The notes under the pieces were generated by a model. That model saw only the letters and a program-made list of their open reading frames with translations, did no database searches and was not told the DNA's origin. A program made the translations under genes and the position numbers. From assembly GCF_002940005.1 (NCBI RefSeq), contig NZ_MDEF01000014.1: a stretch of DNA of 64,000 bases, one strand, 5' to 3'. Positions 24,443 to 32,333 of the stretch are shown here, one piece after another (positions within the stretch are counted from its first letter, which is position 1; the number at the start of each line of letters is the position of its first letter). This DNA is from Xanthomonas hortorum. Lineage in GTDB: Bacteria > Pseudomonadota > Gammaproteobacteria > Xanthomonadales > Xanthomonadaceae.

Positions 24443-26512
24443 ATGCAGAAAGGTAAAGATCTCACCCTCCGCCTGATGATCGTCGACGACAGTGTCGAGA
24501 GCGCGGAGGCGATCGTGACCGCGTTGCGCAACGGCGGCATTGCAGTGCGTCCATCGCGGCCGCAGACCCTGGAAGACCTCGCCAGCATGTTGTCCGGCCA
24601 GATCGATCTGGCCCTGCATGGCCAGGCGCTGCAGATTCCGATGAGCGCGCTGCAGCAGCAGATCGCGAGCAGCGGCAAGGACATTCCGATCATTCTGCTG
24701 GCCGAACGAATCGAAGAAAACGCGTTGGTCGAGGCCGCTTCGCACGGCATTCGCGCGCTTGTGTTGCGGCATCGTCCGGAGCATCTGCTGGCACTGGTGC
24801 GTTCGGAATGGGCCGATCTGCAGGCCCGGCGCGGACTGCGCCGCATCGAAGCGCAGATGCGCGAAACCGAGCGGCGGTGCGATGCCTTGATCGCCTCTTC
24901 GCGCGACCCCATCGCCTACGTGCACGAGGGCATGCATATCCGTGCCAACGAGGCGTATCTGGAGATGTTCGGCTTCGAGTCGTTCGAGGATGTCGAGGGC
25001 GTCTCGTTGCTGGACATGATCGCCGCGCAGTACGTGGACGATTTCAAGCAATTGCTCAAGTCGCTGTCCAAGGGCGAACCGCCGCCGGCGCAATACAAGG
25101 TCGACGCGCGCCGGCTGGAAGGCGACACCTTCCCGGCGACGATGGAATTTGCCACCGCCACGTATGAAGGCGAGCCGTGCATCCAGGTGGTGTTCCGCCG
25201 CCGCGAGGAATTCGACCCGGAACTGGCACGCGAGGTCGAAGATCTACGCCAACGCGATCAGGTCACCGGTCTGCTCAACCGGCCGACCTTCATGGTCGCG
25301 CTGGAACAGGCGGTGGCACGGGCCGGTCGCAGCGAAGGCCAATCCGGCTTCCTGCTGATCGAGCCGGACCATTACGCACGGTTATTGCCCGAAATCGGCC
25401 TGGATTCGGCCGACGCGTTGATCGCCGCCCTGGCCGCGCATGTGGCCAGCGTGCTGGATGACAGCGTGGTGGCGGCGCGCTTCGGCGAGCACAGCTTTGC
25501 GTTGCTGATGGACGGCAACTACGCGCGCACCCACGCATTGGCAGAAATGGTGCGCGATGCGTTCGCGCAGCATGTCTTCAGCATCGGCGCGCGCTCGGCC
25601 ACGGTCACGGTGAGCATCGGGGGCGTGCAGATTGGCGAAAAGATCGCCAGCATCGGCCAGGTGCTCAATCGTGGCACCGAGGCGGTACGCACCACTGCCG
25701 AGCTCGGCGGCAACGCGGTCAGCATCTATGACCCGGCCGCCTCTGATCGCGCCGAAGAAGAACGCATCGAACGTTGGGTAGAACAGTTGCGCGAAGCACT
25801 GGTCGGCGATGGCTTCTCGCTGCACTACCAGCCTGTGCTCAACCTGCAGGGCGAACCGGTGGAGTTGTACCAGGCGTTTCTGCGGCTGGAGCGCAATGGC
25901 GAAATCATGTCGCCGAACGCGTTTATCGCCATCGCCGAAGAGCACGACCTGATCACCGAAATCGACCGCTGGGTGGTGGCGCGCGCGATTCGCCAGCTCG
26001 GCGAGCGGCAGCGTGCCGGACACAAGACACACCTGTTGGTGCGGATCGGACCGAACTCGTTCTCCGACCCACAGATGATCGACACCATCCGCGAGCAATT
26101 GGCAGTGTATGGCGTGCCCGGCGAGCGGCTGTGGCTGCAGACACCGGAATCGAAGGTGTTCACGCATCTGCGCAACGCCCAGCAGTTTCTGGCCTCGCTG
26201 TCTTCGATGGGCTGCAAGGTGGGACTGGAACAATTCGGTTCGGGCCTGGATTCGTTCCAGTTGCTGGCGCACTTCCAGCCGGCTTTTCTCAAACTGGACC
26301 GCGGTATCACCGGCGATGTCGCATCGGCCCGCGAAAGTCAGGAAAAAATTCGCGAGATCACCTCGCGCGCGCAACCGGCCGGCATTCTTACTGTGGCCGA
26401 ATTCGTGGCCGATGCGCAGTCGATGAGCAGCTTCTTCAGTGCCGGCGTGGACTACGTGCAAGGCGACTTCGTCGCACCGACCGGGCCGTTGATGAACTAC
26501 GAGTTCGGCTGA
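24443..26512 (+). CDS. fimX: FimX, type IV pilus c-di-GMP effector
   Basis: A 689-residue protein, the length I recall for Xanthomonas FimX (XAC2398, called Filp in X. oryzae). Order: a receiver-like domain (LRLMIVDDSVESAEAI), a PAS domain (about 155-260, with SSRDPIAYVHEGMHIRANEAYLEMFG), a GGDEF domain and an EAL domain. Both catalytic signatures are lost: GGDEF reads RFGEHSF and EAL reads QAF in ELYQAFLRLE. This fits the published picture in which the dead EAL domain binds c-di-GMP and contacts a PilZ protein and PilB to drive pilus extension. The ATG at 24443 was preferred over 24377 on length and domain edge. It is followed by palindromic repeats. Confidence 0.9.
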   Translation: MQKGKDLTLRLMIVDDSVESAEAIVTALRNGGIAVRPSRPQTLEDLASMLSGQIDLALHGQALQIPMSALQQQIASSGKDIPIILLAERIEENALVEAASHGIRALVLRHRPEHLLALVRSEWADLQARRGLRRIEAQMRETERRCDALIASSRDPIAYVHEGMHIRANEAYLEMFGFESFEDVEGVSLLDMIAAQYVDDFKQLLKSLSKGEPPPAQYKVDARRLEGDTFPATMEFATATYEGEPCIQVVFRRREEFDPELAREVEDLRQRDQVTGLLNRPTFMVALEQAVARAGRSEGQSGFLLIEPDHYARLLPEIGLDSADALIAALAAHVASVLDDSVVAARFGEHSFALLMDGNYARTHALAEMVRDAFAQHVFSIGARSATVTVSIGGVQIGEKIASIGQVLNRGTEAVRTTAELGGNAVSIYDPAASDRAEEERIERWVEQLREALVGDGFSLHYQPVLNLQGEPVELYQAFLRLERNGEIMSPNAFIAIAEEHDLITEIDRWVVARAIRQLGERQRAGHKTHLLVRIGPNSFSDPQMIDTIREQLAVYGVPGERLWLQTPESKVFTHLRNAQQFLASLSSMGCKVGLEQFGSGLDSFQLLAHFQPAFLKLDRGITGDVASARESQEKIREITSRAQPAGILTVAEFVADAQSMSSFFSAGVDYVQGDFVAPTGPLMNYEFG

Positions 26513-26921
26513 AGGCCTTGCCGAGGCAAGCGAAAGACCAACAATCAAAGCTAGGTGAGTCGAGGGCGCGGTGCCCTCACCGTTCGCGGGACACGCCGTG
26601 AACCCGTCCATGGGGGCTCGGTAGCGGCATCCATGCCGCCACACGGTCCCGCAATCGGTGAGGACACCGCACCAGAGAGTTTGCTGGCTGCTTTACTCAA
26701 AGCCATGCACACCGACCATCTCGACTGGTCCTTGCCCGCCCACCGTCGCGGGACCTTACGCGGCATGGATGCCGCCGTAAGAGCTTACACGGACGTACTT
26801 GCTGCGTGTCCTGCGATGGTGGGCGGGCAAGGGCCCTGCAGCCAGGGCGCAAATCAGCGGCTCTATAACCGATCTATCCGCGCTGACCAGCCACTTCAAG
26901 ACAATCGACAGCAGTGCCGCG
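26513..26921. repeat. Repeat locus R2: complete A-linker-B element
   Basis: 409 bp without a gene between convergent fimX and htpX. Module A is 26568-26670, module B 26730-26832. The linker between them contains GTTTGCTGGCTGC and AGCCATGCACACCGACC, which also occur at the other loci. Arms and inner GGCATCCATGCC-type cores match those of R1. This is the cleanest copy of the compound element. Confidence 0.78.
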
Positions 26922-27800
26922 TTATCGCGCAGTGCCGTTCGCGGCACGCAGCGCAGCGATGCGCTCGGTCAGCGGCGGATGGCTCAGGAACAGACGACGC
27001 AGGCCGTCGCCCACACCGCCGGAGATGCCGAACGCCTGCACCTGCGAAGGCAAGGTGTTCTGGCCGTGATTGAGCGACAGACGCTCCAGCGCGGCGATCA
27101 TATTGCTGCGCCCTGCCAGCTGCGCACCACCGGCATCGGCGCGAAACTCGCGACGGCGCGAGAACCACATTGCGATCATGGTCGCGAACAAACCGAATAC
27201 CATCTCCAGCGCGAACACGATGATGTAATACGCAAAACCGCGGCCACCTTCGCGATTGCTGGAGATGGCGCCGTCGATGACACCGCCGACCACACGCGCC
27301 AGCACGATCACGAAGGTATTAAGCACGCCTTGCAGCAGCGCCATGGTGACCATATCGCCGTTGGCGACGTGCGCGATTTCATGGCCCAGCACCGCTCCGG
27401 CCTCGTCCTGGCTCATGTTCTGCAGCAAGCCGGTGGACACCGCCACCAAGGCATTGTTGCGGTTGGCGCCGGTGGCGAAGGCGTTGATCTCCGGGCCGTC
27501 GTAGACCGCCACCTCCGGCATGCCGATGCCGGCCGCCTGCGCCTGGCGACGCACGGTCTCCAGCAGCCAGCGCTCGGTCGGCGTGCGCGGCTCGGTGATG
27601 ACATGGGCGCCGGTACTGCGCTTGGCCATGAACTTGGATAGCAGCAAAGAAACGAGCGACCCACCAAAACCGAACACGGCCGCCATCACAAACAAGCCGC
27701 TCATCTGCGCGGGATTGACGCCCAGCACCGACATCACGATGCCCGCCAGCATCAGCACCGCAAAATTGGTCAGCAGAAACAGGAAAATGCGGTTGAACAT
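26922..27800 (-). CDS. htpX: Membrane zinc metalloprotease HtpX
   Basis: An inner-membrane protease of 292 residues that degrades misfolded membrane proteins and overlaps FtsH in function. Two N-terminal membrane segments (FLFLLTNFAVLMLAGIVMSVLGV and LFVMAAVFGFGGSLVSLLLSKF) are followed by the zinc motif HEIAH within AGAVLGHEIAHVANGDM, and a downstream glutamate region FRADAGGAQLAG. Two more hydrophobic stretches lie between (around VLARVVGGVIDGAI and YYIIVFALEMVFGLFATMIAMW). The length equals E. coli HtpX within one residue. Upstream codons of the open frame are shadow. Divergent from gluQ. Confidence 0.94.
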   Translation of the reverse strand: MFNRIFLFLLTNFAVLMLAGIVMSVLGVNPAQMSGLFVMAAVFGFGGSLVSLLLSKFMAKRSTGAHVITEPRTPTERWLLETVRRQAQAAGIGMPEVAVYDGPEINAFATGANRNNALVAVSTGLLQNMSQDEAGAVLGHEIAHVANGDMVTMALLQGVLNTFVIVLARVVGGVIDGAISSNREGGRGFAYYIIVFALEMVFGLFATMIAMWFSRRREFRADAGGAQLAGRSNMIAALERLSLNHGQNTLPSQVQAFGISGGVGDGLRRLFLSHPPLTERIAALRAANGTAR

Positions 27801-27898
27801 GGCGCGATGACTCCACACATGCGGGAATGAACTGCTGCGGATTTGCGGCCGCCAGCGCTTGAAATCAAGCAAGCATCTGACCGACGATTCAGCTGCCC

Positions 27899-28762
27899 AT
27901 GTCATCACCCAGCTACCGCGGCCGCTTTGCGCCCTCCCCCACCGGCCCCCTGCACTTCGGCTCCCTGCTGGCAGCCTTCGGCAGCTGGCTGCTCGCGCGG
28001 CATGCCGGAGGTGAGTGGTGCGTGCGCATCGAAGACATCGACCCGCCGCGTGCCGAGCCCGGCGCCACCCAACGCCAGTTGCGCACCTTGGCGGCATTCG
28101 GGCTGAGCTCGGACATCCCCGTGATGTATCAGTCCGATCGCGACGCGCAGTACACCGCCGCTCTGACCACGTTGCTGGAGGCCGGGCTGGCCTTCGAATG
28201 CAGCTGCAGCCGCGCCGATCTCGCAGGCATGGGCGGCATCCACCACGCCTGTGTGGCGCCGCTGGGTACCCGCCGCGCGGTGCGCCTGCGGGTGCCGCCG
28301 CAGGCGCCGGTCGGCTTTGACGACGCACTGCAGGGCCACGTGATGCAGGACGTGTATGCCGAGGTCGGCGATGTGGTGCTGCGCCGCGCCGATGGCTACT
28401 GGGCCTACCAACTGGCGGTGGTGGTGGACGATGCCGCGCAAGCCATCACCGATGTGGTGCGTGGCGCGGACCTGCTCGACTCCACCCCGCGCCAGCTGCT
28501 GCTGCGCGCCCTGGGCCTGCCGCAGCCGCGCTATCTGCATCTGCCGCTGATCCTGGATGGCGACGGCCGCAAGCTGTCCAAGTCGCATGACGCACCTGCA
28601 CTGGACGATGCCGACCCGCTGCCGGCCCTGCACGCCGCCTGGGCCGCACTAGGACAGAACGCGGCAGCGCTGCCGCGGCATGCTGTAGTCGACACGCTGC
28701 TGCAACATGCCGTGCAGCATTTTTCGCCCCAGCTGCTGCCCCGCCACCACCTCCGAACGTGA
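27899..28762 (+). CDS. gluQ: Glutamyl-Q tRNA(Asp) synthetase
   Basis: A GluRS catalytic-domain paralogue of 287 residues that attaches glutamate to queuosine-34 of tRNA-Asp. The HIGH-type motif is in GRFAPSPTGPLHFGSLLAA, the KMSKS-type in GRKLSKS. A zinc site of the family appears as CSCSR followed by HHAC. It lacks the anticodon-binding domain of true GluRS, as expected. Its queuosine dependence links it to queG at 38.2 kb in this same window. Confidence 0.94.
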   Translation: MSSPSYRGRFAPSPTGPLHFGSLLAAFGSWLLARHAGGEWCVRIEDIDPPRAEPGATQRQLRTLAAFGLSSDIPVMYQSDRDAQYTAALTTLLEAGLAFECSCSRADLAGMGGIHHACVAPLGTRRAVRLRVPPQAPVGFDDALQGHVMQDVYAEVGDVVLRRADGYWAYQLAVVVDDAAQAITDVVRGADLLDSTPRQLLLRALGLPQPRYLHLPLILDGDGRKLSKSHDAPALDDADPLPALHAAWAALGQNAAALPRHAVVDTLLQHAVQHFSPQLLPRHHLRT

Positions 28763-28875
28763 CCGAACGCGCATCACAGCGCCTGCGTGACTAGAATTGC
28801 GACCCAGCACCGGCAACCGGGCGCGGCGCCAGTGTCCGCGTCCCACTCGCCTACCATCTGTTCATTGGAGTCGTC

Positions 28876-29616
28876 ATGACATCTCGCGTCGCATTGATCA
28901 CCGGCGGCACCGGCGGCATCGGCACCGCCATCTGCAAACGCCTGGCCGACCAGGGGCACCGGGTCGCCAGCAATTTCCGCAATGCCGAAAAAGCCCGCGC
29001 ATGGCTGCAGCGCATGCAGGCGCAGGGCTACGAGTTCGCGCTGTTTCGCGGCGATGTGGCCTCCTCCGAGCATGCGCGCGCCTTGGTCGAAGAAGTGGAA
29101 GCCTCACTGGGACCGATCGAAATACTGGTCAACAACGCCGGCATCACCCGTGATACCACCTTCCACCGCATGACCGCCGAGCAGTGGTACGAGGTCATCA
29201 ATACCAACCTCAATTCGGTCTTCAACGTCACCCGCCCCGTGATCGAGGGCATGCGCAAACGCGGCTGGGGCCGGGTGATCCAGATCAGCTCCATCAACGG
29301 ATTGAAGGGCCAGTACGGGCAGGCCAACTACGCCGCCGCCAAGGCCGGCATGCACGGCTTCACGATCTCGCTGGCGCGCGAAAACGCGGCATTCGGGGTG
29401 ACCGTCAACACCGTCTCGCCAGGCTACGTGGCCACCGACATGGTGATGGCGGTGCCGGAAGAGGTGCGTGCCAAGATCGTTGCCGACATCCCCACGGGGC
29501 GGCTGGGTCGCCCGGAAGAGATCGCCTATGCGGTGGCATTTCTGGTCGCAGAAGAGGCCGCCTGGATCACCGGATCCAACCTGGATATCAACGGCGGCCA
29601 TCACATGGGCTGGTAG
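28876..29616 (+). CDS. phaB: Acetoacetyl-CoA reductase
   Basis: A short-chain dehydrogenase of 246 residues, NADPH-dependent, giving (R)-3-hydroxybutyryl-CoA for polyhydroxybutyrate. The cofactor motif is ITGGTGGIGTAI, NNAG follows, and the active site is Ser (QISSIN), Tyr and Lys (YAAAK). RVIQISSINGLKGQYGQANYAAAKAGMHGFT is the PhaB pattern, which separates it from FabG-like enzymes. No thiolase or PHA synthase gene is adjacent, but the PHA regulator phaR follows in the same direction. A ribosome binding site (TTGGAGTCGTC) precedes the ATG. Confidence 0.9.
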   Translation: MTSRVALITGGTGGIGTAICKRLADQGHRVASNFRNAEKARAWLQRMQAQGYEFALFRGDVASSEHARALVEEVEASLGPIEILVNNAGITRDTTFHRMTAEQWYEVINTNLNSVFNVTRPVIEGMRKRGWGRVIQISSINGLKGQYGQANYAAAKAGMHGFTISLARENAAFGVTVNTVSPGYVATDMVMAVPEEVRAKIVADIPTGRLGRPEEIAYAVAFLVAEEAAWITGSNLDINGGHHMGW

Positions 29617-29662
29617 CGTTTGCTGCACCTTCGCGCTGCAGCATAAAATTTCCTTAGAAATC

Positions 29663-29682
29663 ATGCTGCGCAGCATTTTTTA
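29663..29682 (+). promoter_or_regulatory. 14-bp palindrome with T-run between phaB and phaR
   Basis: ATGCTGCGCAGCAT followed by TTTTT. It can be read as a short terminator hairpin for phaB. It also contains a CTGC-GCAG core of the kind bound by PhaR regulators in other bacteria (published sites have a 3-4 nt spacer, here absent). Related GCTGCA sequences lie just upstream at 29632-29643. Confidence 0.45.
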
Positions 29683-29774
29683 GGTGTCTACTTAAGAAAA
29701 TAAGGCCTTTTGCTGTTGCAAGCGCTGTTGCGGTGCGCCATCCTGCGCGCACTATCGTTGTGAGTGAACGTTCC

Positions 29775-30365
29775 ATGGCCGGACTTCGCATCATCAAGAA
29801 GTATCCCAATCGCCGTCTTTACGACACGGAAATTTCCAGCTACATCACCATAGAGGATGTGCGTCAGCTCATCATCGACGGCGAAGAATTCGAAGTACGC
29901 GACGCCAAGAGTGGCGAAGACCTCAGTCGCGCCGTATTGCTGCAGATCATTGCCGACCGCGAACAGGACGGCGAGCCGATGCTCTCTACCCAGTTGCTGA
30001 GTCAGATCATCCGTTTCTACGGCGACTCGCTGCAGGGCTTCATGGGCAACTACCTGGAGCGCAGCATGCAGGTGTTCCTGGATCAGCAACAGCAGTTCCG
30101 CCAGCAGATGGGCAACCTGCTTGGGCAGACCCCGTGGGCAATGATGAATCAGCTGACCGAGCGCAACCTGGAGTTGTGGCAGGAATTCCAGCGCAATTTC
30201 GGCGCCGGCTTCGGCCGCCCGGGTGGCCCTGGTACGCCGCCGACACCGCCAGGTTCTTCTAACATCGGCAGTGGCCCGATGGGCACCGGGACGCACAAGG
30301 GAACCGGTACACACGGCACGTCCAGCAACACGGGCACCACCGGCAAGGCCCGCAATCGCGGCTGA
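29775..30365 (+). CDS. phaR: Polyhydroxyalkanoate synthesis repressor PhaR
   Basis: A 196-residue regulator. The first 60 residues form the PHB/PHA accumulation DNA-binding domain (IIKKYPNRRLYDTEISSYITIEDVRQLI), followed by the PHB_acc regulatory domain (LLSQIIRFYGDSLQGFMGNYLERSM). The C-terminus is a low-complexity Gly/Thr/Pro tail. In studied species PhaR binds PHA granules and leaves the DNA of phasin genes when polymer accumulates. The ATG at 29775 directly precedes the domain. It probably controls itself and PHA genes elsewhere. Confidence 0.92.
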   Translation: MAGLRIIKKYPNRRLYDTEISSYITIEDVRQLIIDGEEFEVRDAKSGEDLSRAVLLQIIADREQDGEPMLSTQLLSQIIRFYGDSLQGFMGNYLERSMQVFLDQQQQFRQQMGNLLGQTPWAMMNQLTERNLELWQEFQRNFGAGFGRPGGPGTPPTPPGSSNIGSGPMGTGTHKGTGTHGTSSNTGTTGKARNRG

Positions 30366-30375
30366 AAGACGACTG

Positions 30376-30407
30376 CTGCGCGGGAGCGTGACACGCTCCC
30401 GGCGCAG
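30376..30407. terminator. Hairpin between phaR and the TraB-family gene
   Basis: CTGCGCGGGAGCGTG, then CACGCTCCCGGCGCAG, an interrupted stem of about 15 bp between two convergent stop codons, without a T-run. Confidence 0.5.
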
Positions 30408-30412
30408 CCAGA

Positions 30413-31378
30413 TCAGCGGCCGGCCTGCTCCACGCAGGCCGAGCAGATCCGCTCTACGTGGTAGCCATGTGCACGCAGACGCTCTACCACGCCGTCGCTA
30501 CCCAGCAGATGCAGCGTACCGACCACCACCAGCGTGGTTCCGCTGCCTTTACCTAGCCGTTGCTCCAGGAGCGGCACCCAACGCGCATTGCGCTCGACGT
30601 TGATGTCCTGATACAGCGCCGGGTATTGCCGACGCATGTCTTCGGCCATTTGCGTGGACAGCGTATGCACATCGCCATTGCGCCAGGCCGTGTGCAGCTG
30701 ACGCACCTGATCGGTAGCCTCCGCCTCGTCCAGCGACTCTTCCAGCAACTGATGCTGCTCGGTGGGCGACATGCCATCGAGCATGGCGATCTGTTGTTCG
30801 GCGCGCTCCAGGCCATCGGCCGGTTTGCCCTTGGCCTGCGCCTGCTCCATCAGGTAATGATCCAGACCGGCGTTCGGGTCCATGCCTTGCCGGCTCATCT
30901 CGGCCAGGCTGATCGTCAAGGCGACAAACCAGGGCTCGAGTGGCTGTAGGGTATCGAGCAACATGTCGTATTTGCGCGCGTACGCGCTCAGGGCCTGCCA
31001 GGTCTTTGCATCGAGCGCGTCCTGCAACCGGCGCCCGTCGGTGCGCCGCGCCGCCTGCAGCATGCGGCCGGCCAGCTCGGGCGATTGCGCATCGGAGGGC
31101 GGTAGTTCGAACACCAGCCGGTCGGCCTTGGAGAAGGCCTGCATCACATCCGGCGACAGCGGGTAATCGCTGGGCCTGAGCACATGGAACGAACCCAGCA
31201 GATACAGCGTGCCGCCCTTGCCATCGATCTTCCACAACAACGGCACCGGTGGTCCGGCCGCAGCCTCGCCGCCAGCACGCGCCCAGGTTGGTGCCACCGC
31301 CCCGCTCCACAGCGCCACGCAGATCAGTGCGCTGCTGCACCATGTTGCAAATCGGGTTCGCGCGCTTGTCTTTACCAC
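30413..31378 (-). CDS. TraB/GumN family protein
   Basis: A protein of about 321 residues of the TraB/PrgY/GumN family, thought to be metal-dependent hydrolases or proteases. A signal-type N-terminus (TWCSSALICVALWSGAVAPTWA) predicts export. The family motifs are YLLGSFHVLR near residue 60 and VVVGTLHLLGSDGV near the C-terminus. The start is a GTG at 31378, chosen because GGAG stands 9 nt before it; another GTG at 31393 is possible. It follows the DUF1684 lipoprotein gene by 16 bp in the mutL operon direction. It resembles GumN only in family; the gum cluster is not here. Confidence 0.8.
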   Translation of the reverse strand: MVKTSARTRFATWCSSALICVALWSGAVAPTWARAGGEAAAGPPVPLLWKIDGKGGTLYLLGSFHVLRPSDYPLSPDVMQAFSKADRLVFELPPSDAQSPELAGRMLQAARRTDGRRLQDALDAKTWQALSAYARKYDMLLDTLQPLEPWFVALTISLAEMSRQGMDPNAGLDHYLMEQAQAKGKPADGLERAEQQIAMLDGMSPTEQHQLLEESLDEAEATDQVRQLHTAWRNGDVHTLSTQMAEDMRRQYPALYQDINVERNARWVPLLEQRLGKGSGTTLVVVGTLHLLGSDGVVERLRAHGYHVERICSACVEQAGR

Positions 31379-31394
31379 GTCGGTTTTCTCCACG

Positions 31395-32333
31395 TCAGTG
31401 CGGCACCTTGTAAGCCTTCTCGCCCGCCGATACGGCCAGGTCGATCCGGTTTTCCGGTGGCGGCAACAGGCAGGTCGCGAACGGCGTAAACGCGCACGGC
31501 GGGGTGTAGGCACGATTGAAGTCGATCACCACATGCCCGGAAGCATCGGCGACATCCAGATCCAGAAAGCGCCCGGCCGGGTAGCTCCCATGCCCGCTGG
31601 TACGGTCGGCGAACACCACGAACATCGGCCGCCCCCGTTCGCCGATGGTTTCCAGCCGATAGGGCTTGCCGTCGCGCTCGAATTCGACTGCCCCCGCGTT
31701 CGGCTGCTCGCTGCTGATGCCGACGATATCCACCATCGGGATGGTCTTGCCGACATCGTTGGGCACGTAGCGTCCGCTGATACGCCAGGACGGATCGACT
31801 GGCCAGTATTCCAAACCGGCGAAGCCGGTGCGAGATGGTGCATCGGCATGCTTGACCCGCAGCGCATTGCGGTCGCCGCGACGGATCAGGCTCAACACGC
31901 CCTTGCCGTCATCGAAATGGATCAAGGTCGGCTGTGGGTCGTCATCGGAGTGGAAGCGGATCCTGCCGGCCAGCGGCTTGCCATCGACAGTCAGCGCTGC
32001 ACCGCGCTCGGGCACGAACCAGACCGTGTTGGCCTCGGAGGACACCATGCCCATCTTGGGCGGCCCGACCGCCAGCTTGATGCCGCTGTCGGCACTGCTG
32101 CCGATGTAGTGCGCTTTCAGCGATAGCCAGTGCAGGCCGACCAGACTGGTCCAGCCGTCTGGCGCACGCAGCTCTGCCAGGCGGGCTTCGCGCCAGGCGG
32201 CGTTGTCGGCCAGGAATGTCTTGTCCAGGGCGACGGGCGCCGCAGGCGGCGGTGCGTCTTGCCCGCACCCGGCCAGCGTCATGAGCACCAGCATGCCGAG
32301 CAGCCAGTGCTTCCCCTTGCGCAACCCAGCCAT
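31395..32333 (-). CDS. DUF1684 lipoprotein
   Basis: A 312-residue predicted lipoprotein (signal KHWLLGMLVLMTLAGC, lipobox LAGC). The mature part matches the DUF1684 pattern: WREARLAELRAPDGWTSLVGLHWL at the N-terminus and, near the end, GRFLDLDVADASGHVVIDFNRAYTPPCAFTPFATCLLPPPENR, a strongly conserved block in this family. The function is unknown; the fold is predicted beta-rich. The ATG overlaps the mutL stop by one base (TGATG), so its translation is probably coupled to mutL. Confidence 0.85.
   Translation of the reverse strand: MAGLRKGKHWLLGMLVLMTLAGCGQDAPPPAAPVALDKTFLADNAAWREARLAELRAPDGWTSLVGLHWLSLKAHYIGSSADSGIKLAVGPPKMGMVSSEANTVWFVPERGAALTVDGKPLAGRIRFHSDDDPQPTLIHFDDGKGVLSLIRRGDRNALRVKHADAPSRTGFAGLEYWPVDPSWRISGRYVPNDVGKTIPMVDIVGISSEQPNAGAVEFERDGKPYRLETIGERGRPMFVVFADRTSGHGSYPAGRFLDLDVADASGHVVIDFNRAYTPPCAFTPFATCLLPPPENRIDLAVSAGEKAYKVPH

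Noticed and set aside
23096..25093. 665-codon minus-strand open frame across the flavoprotein and fimX
   Set aside because: It crosses two unrelated, well-supported genes on the other strand and shows no motif.
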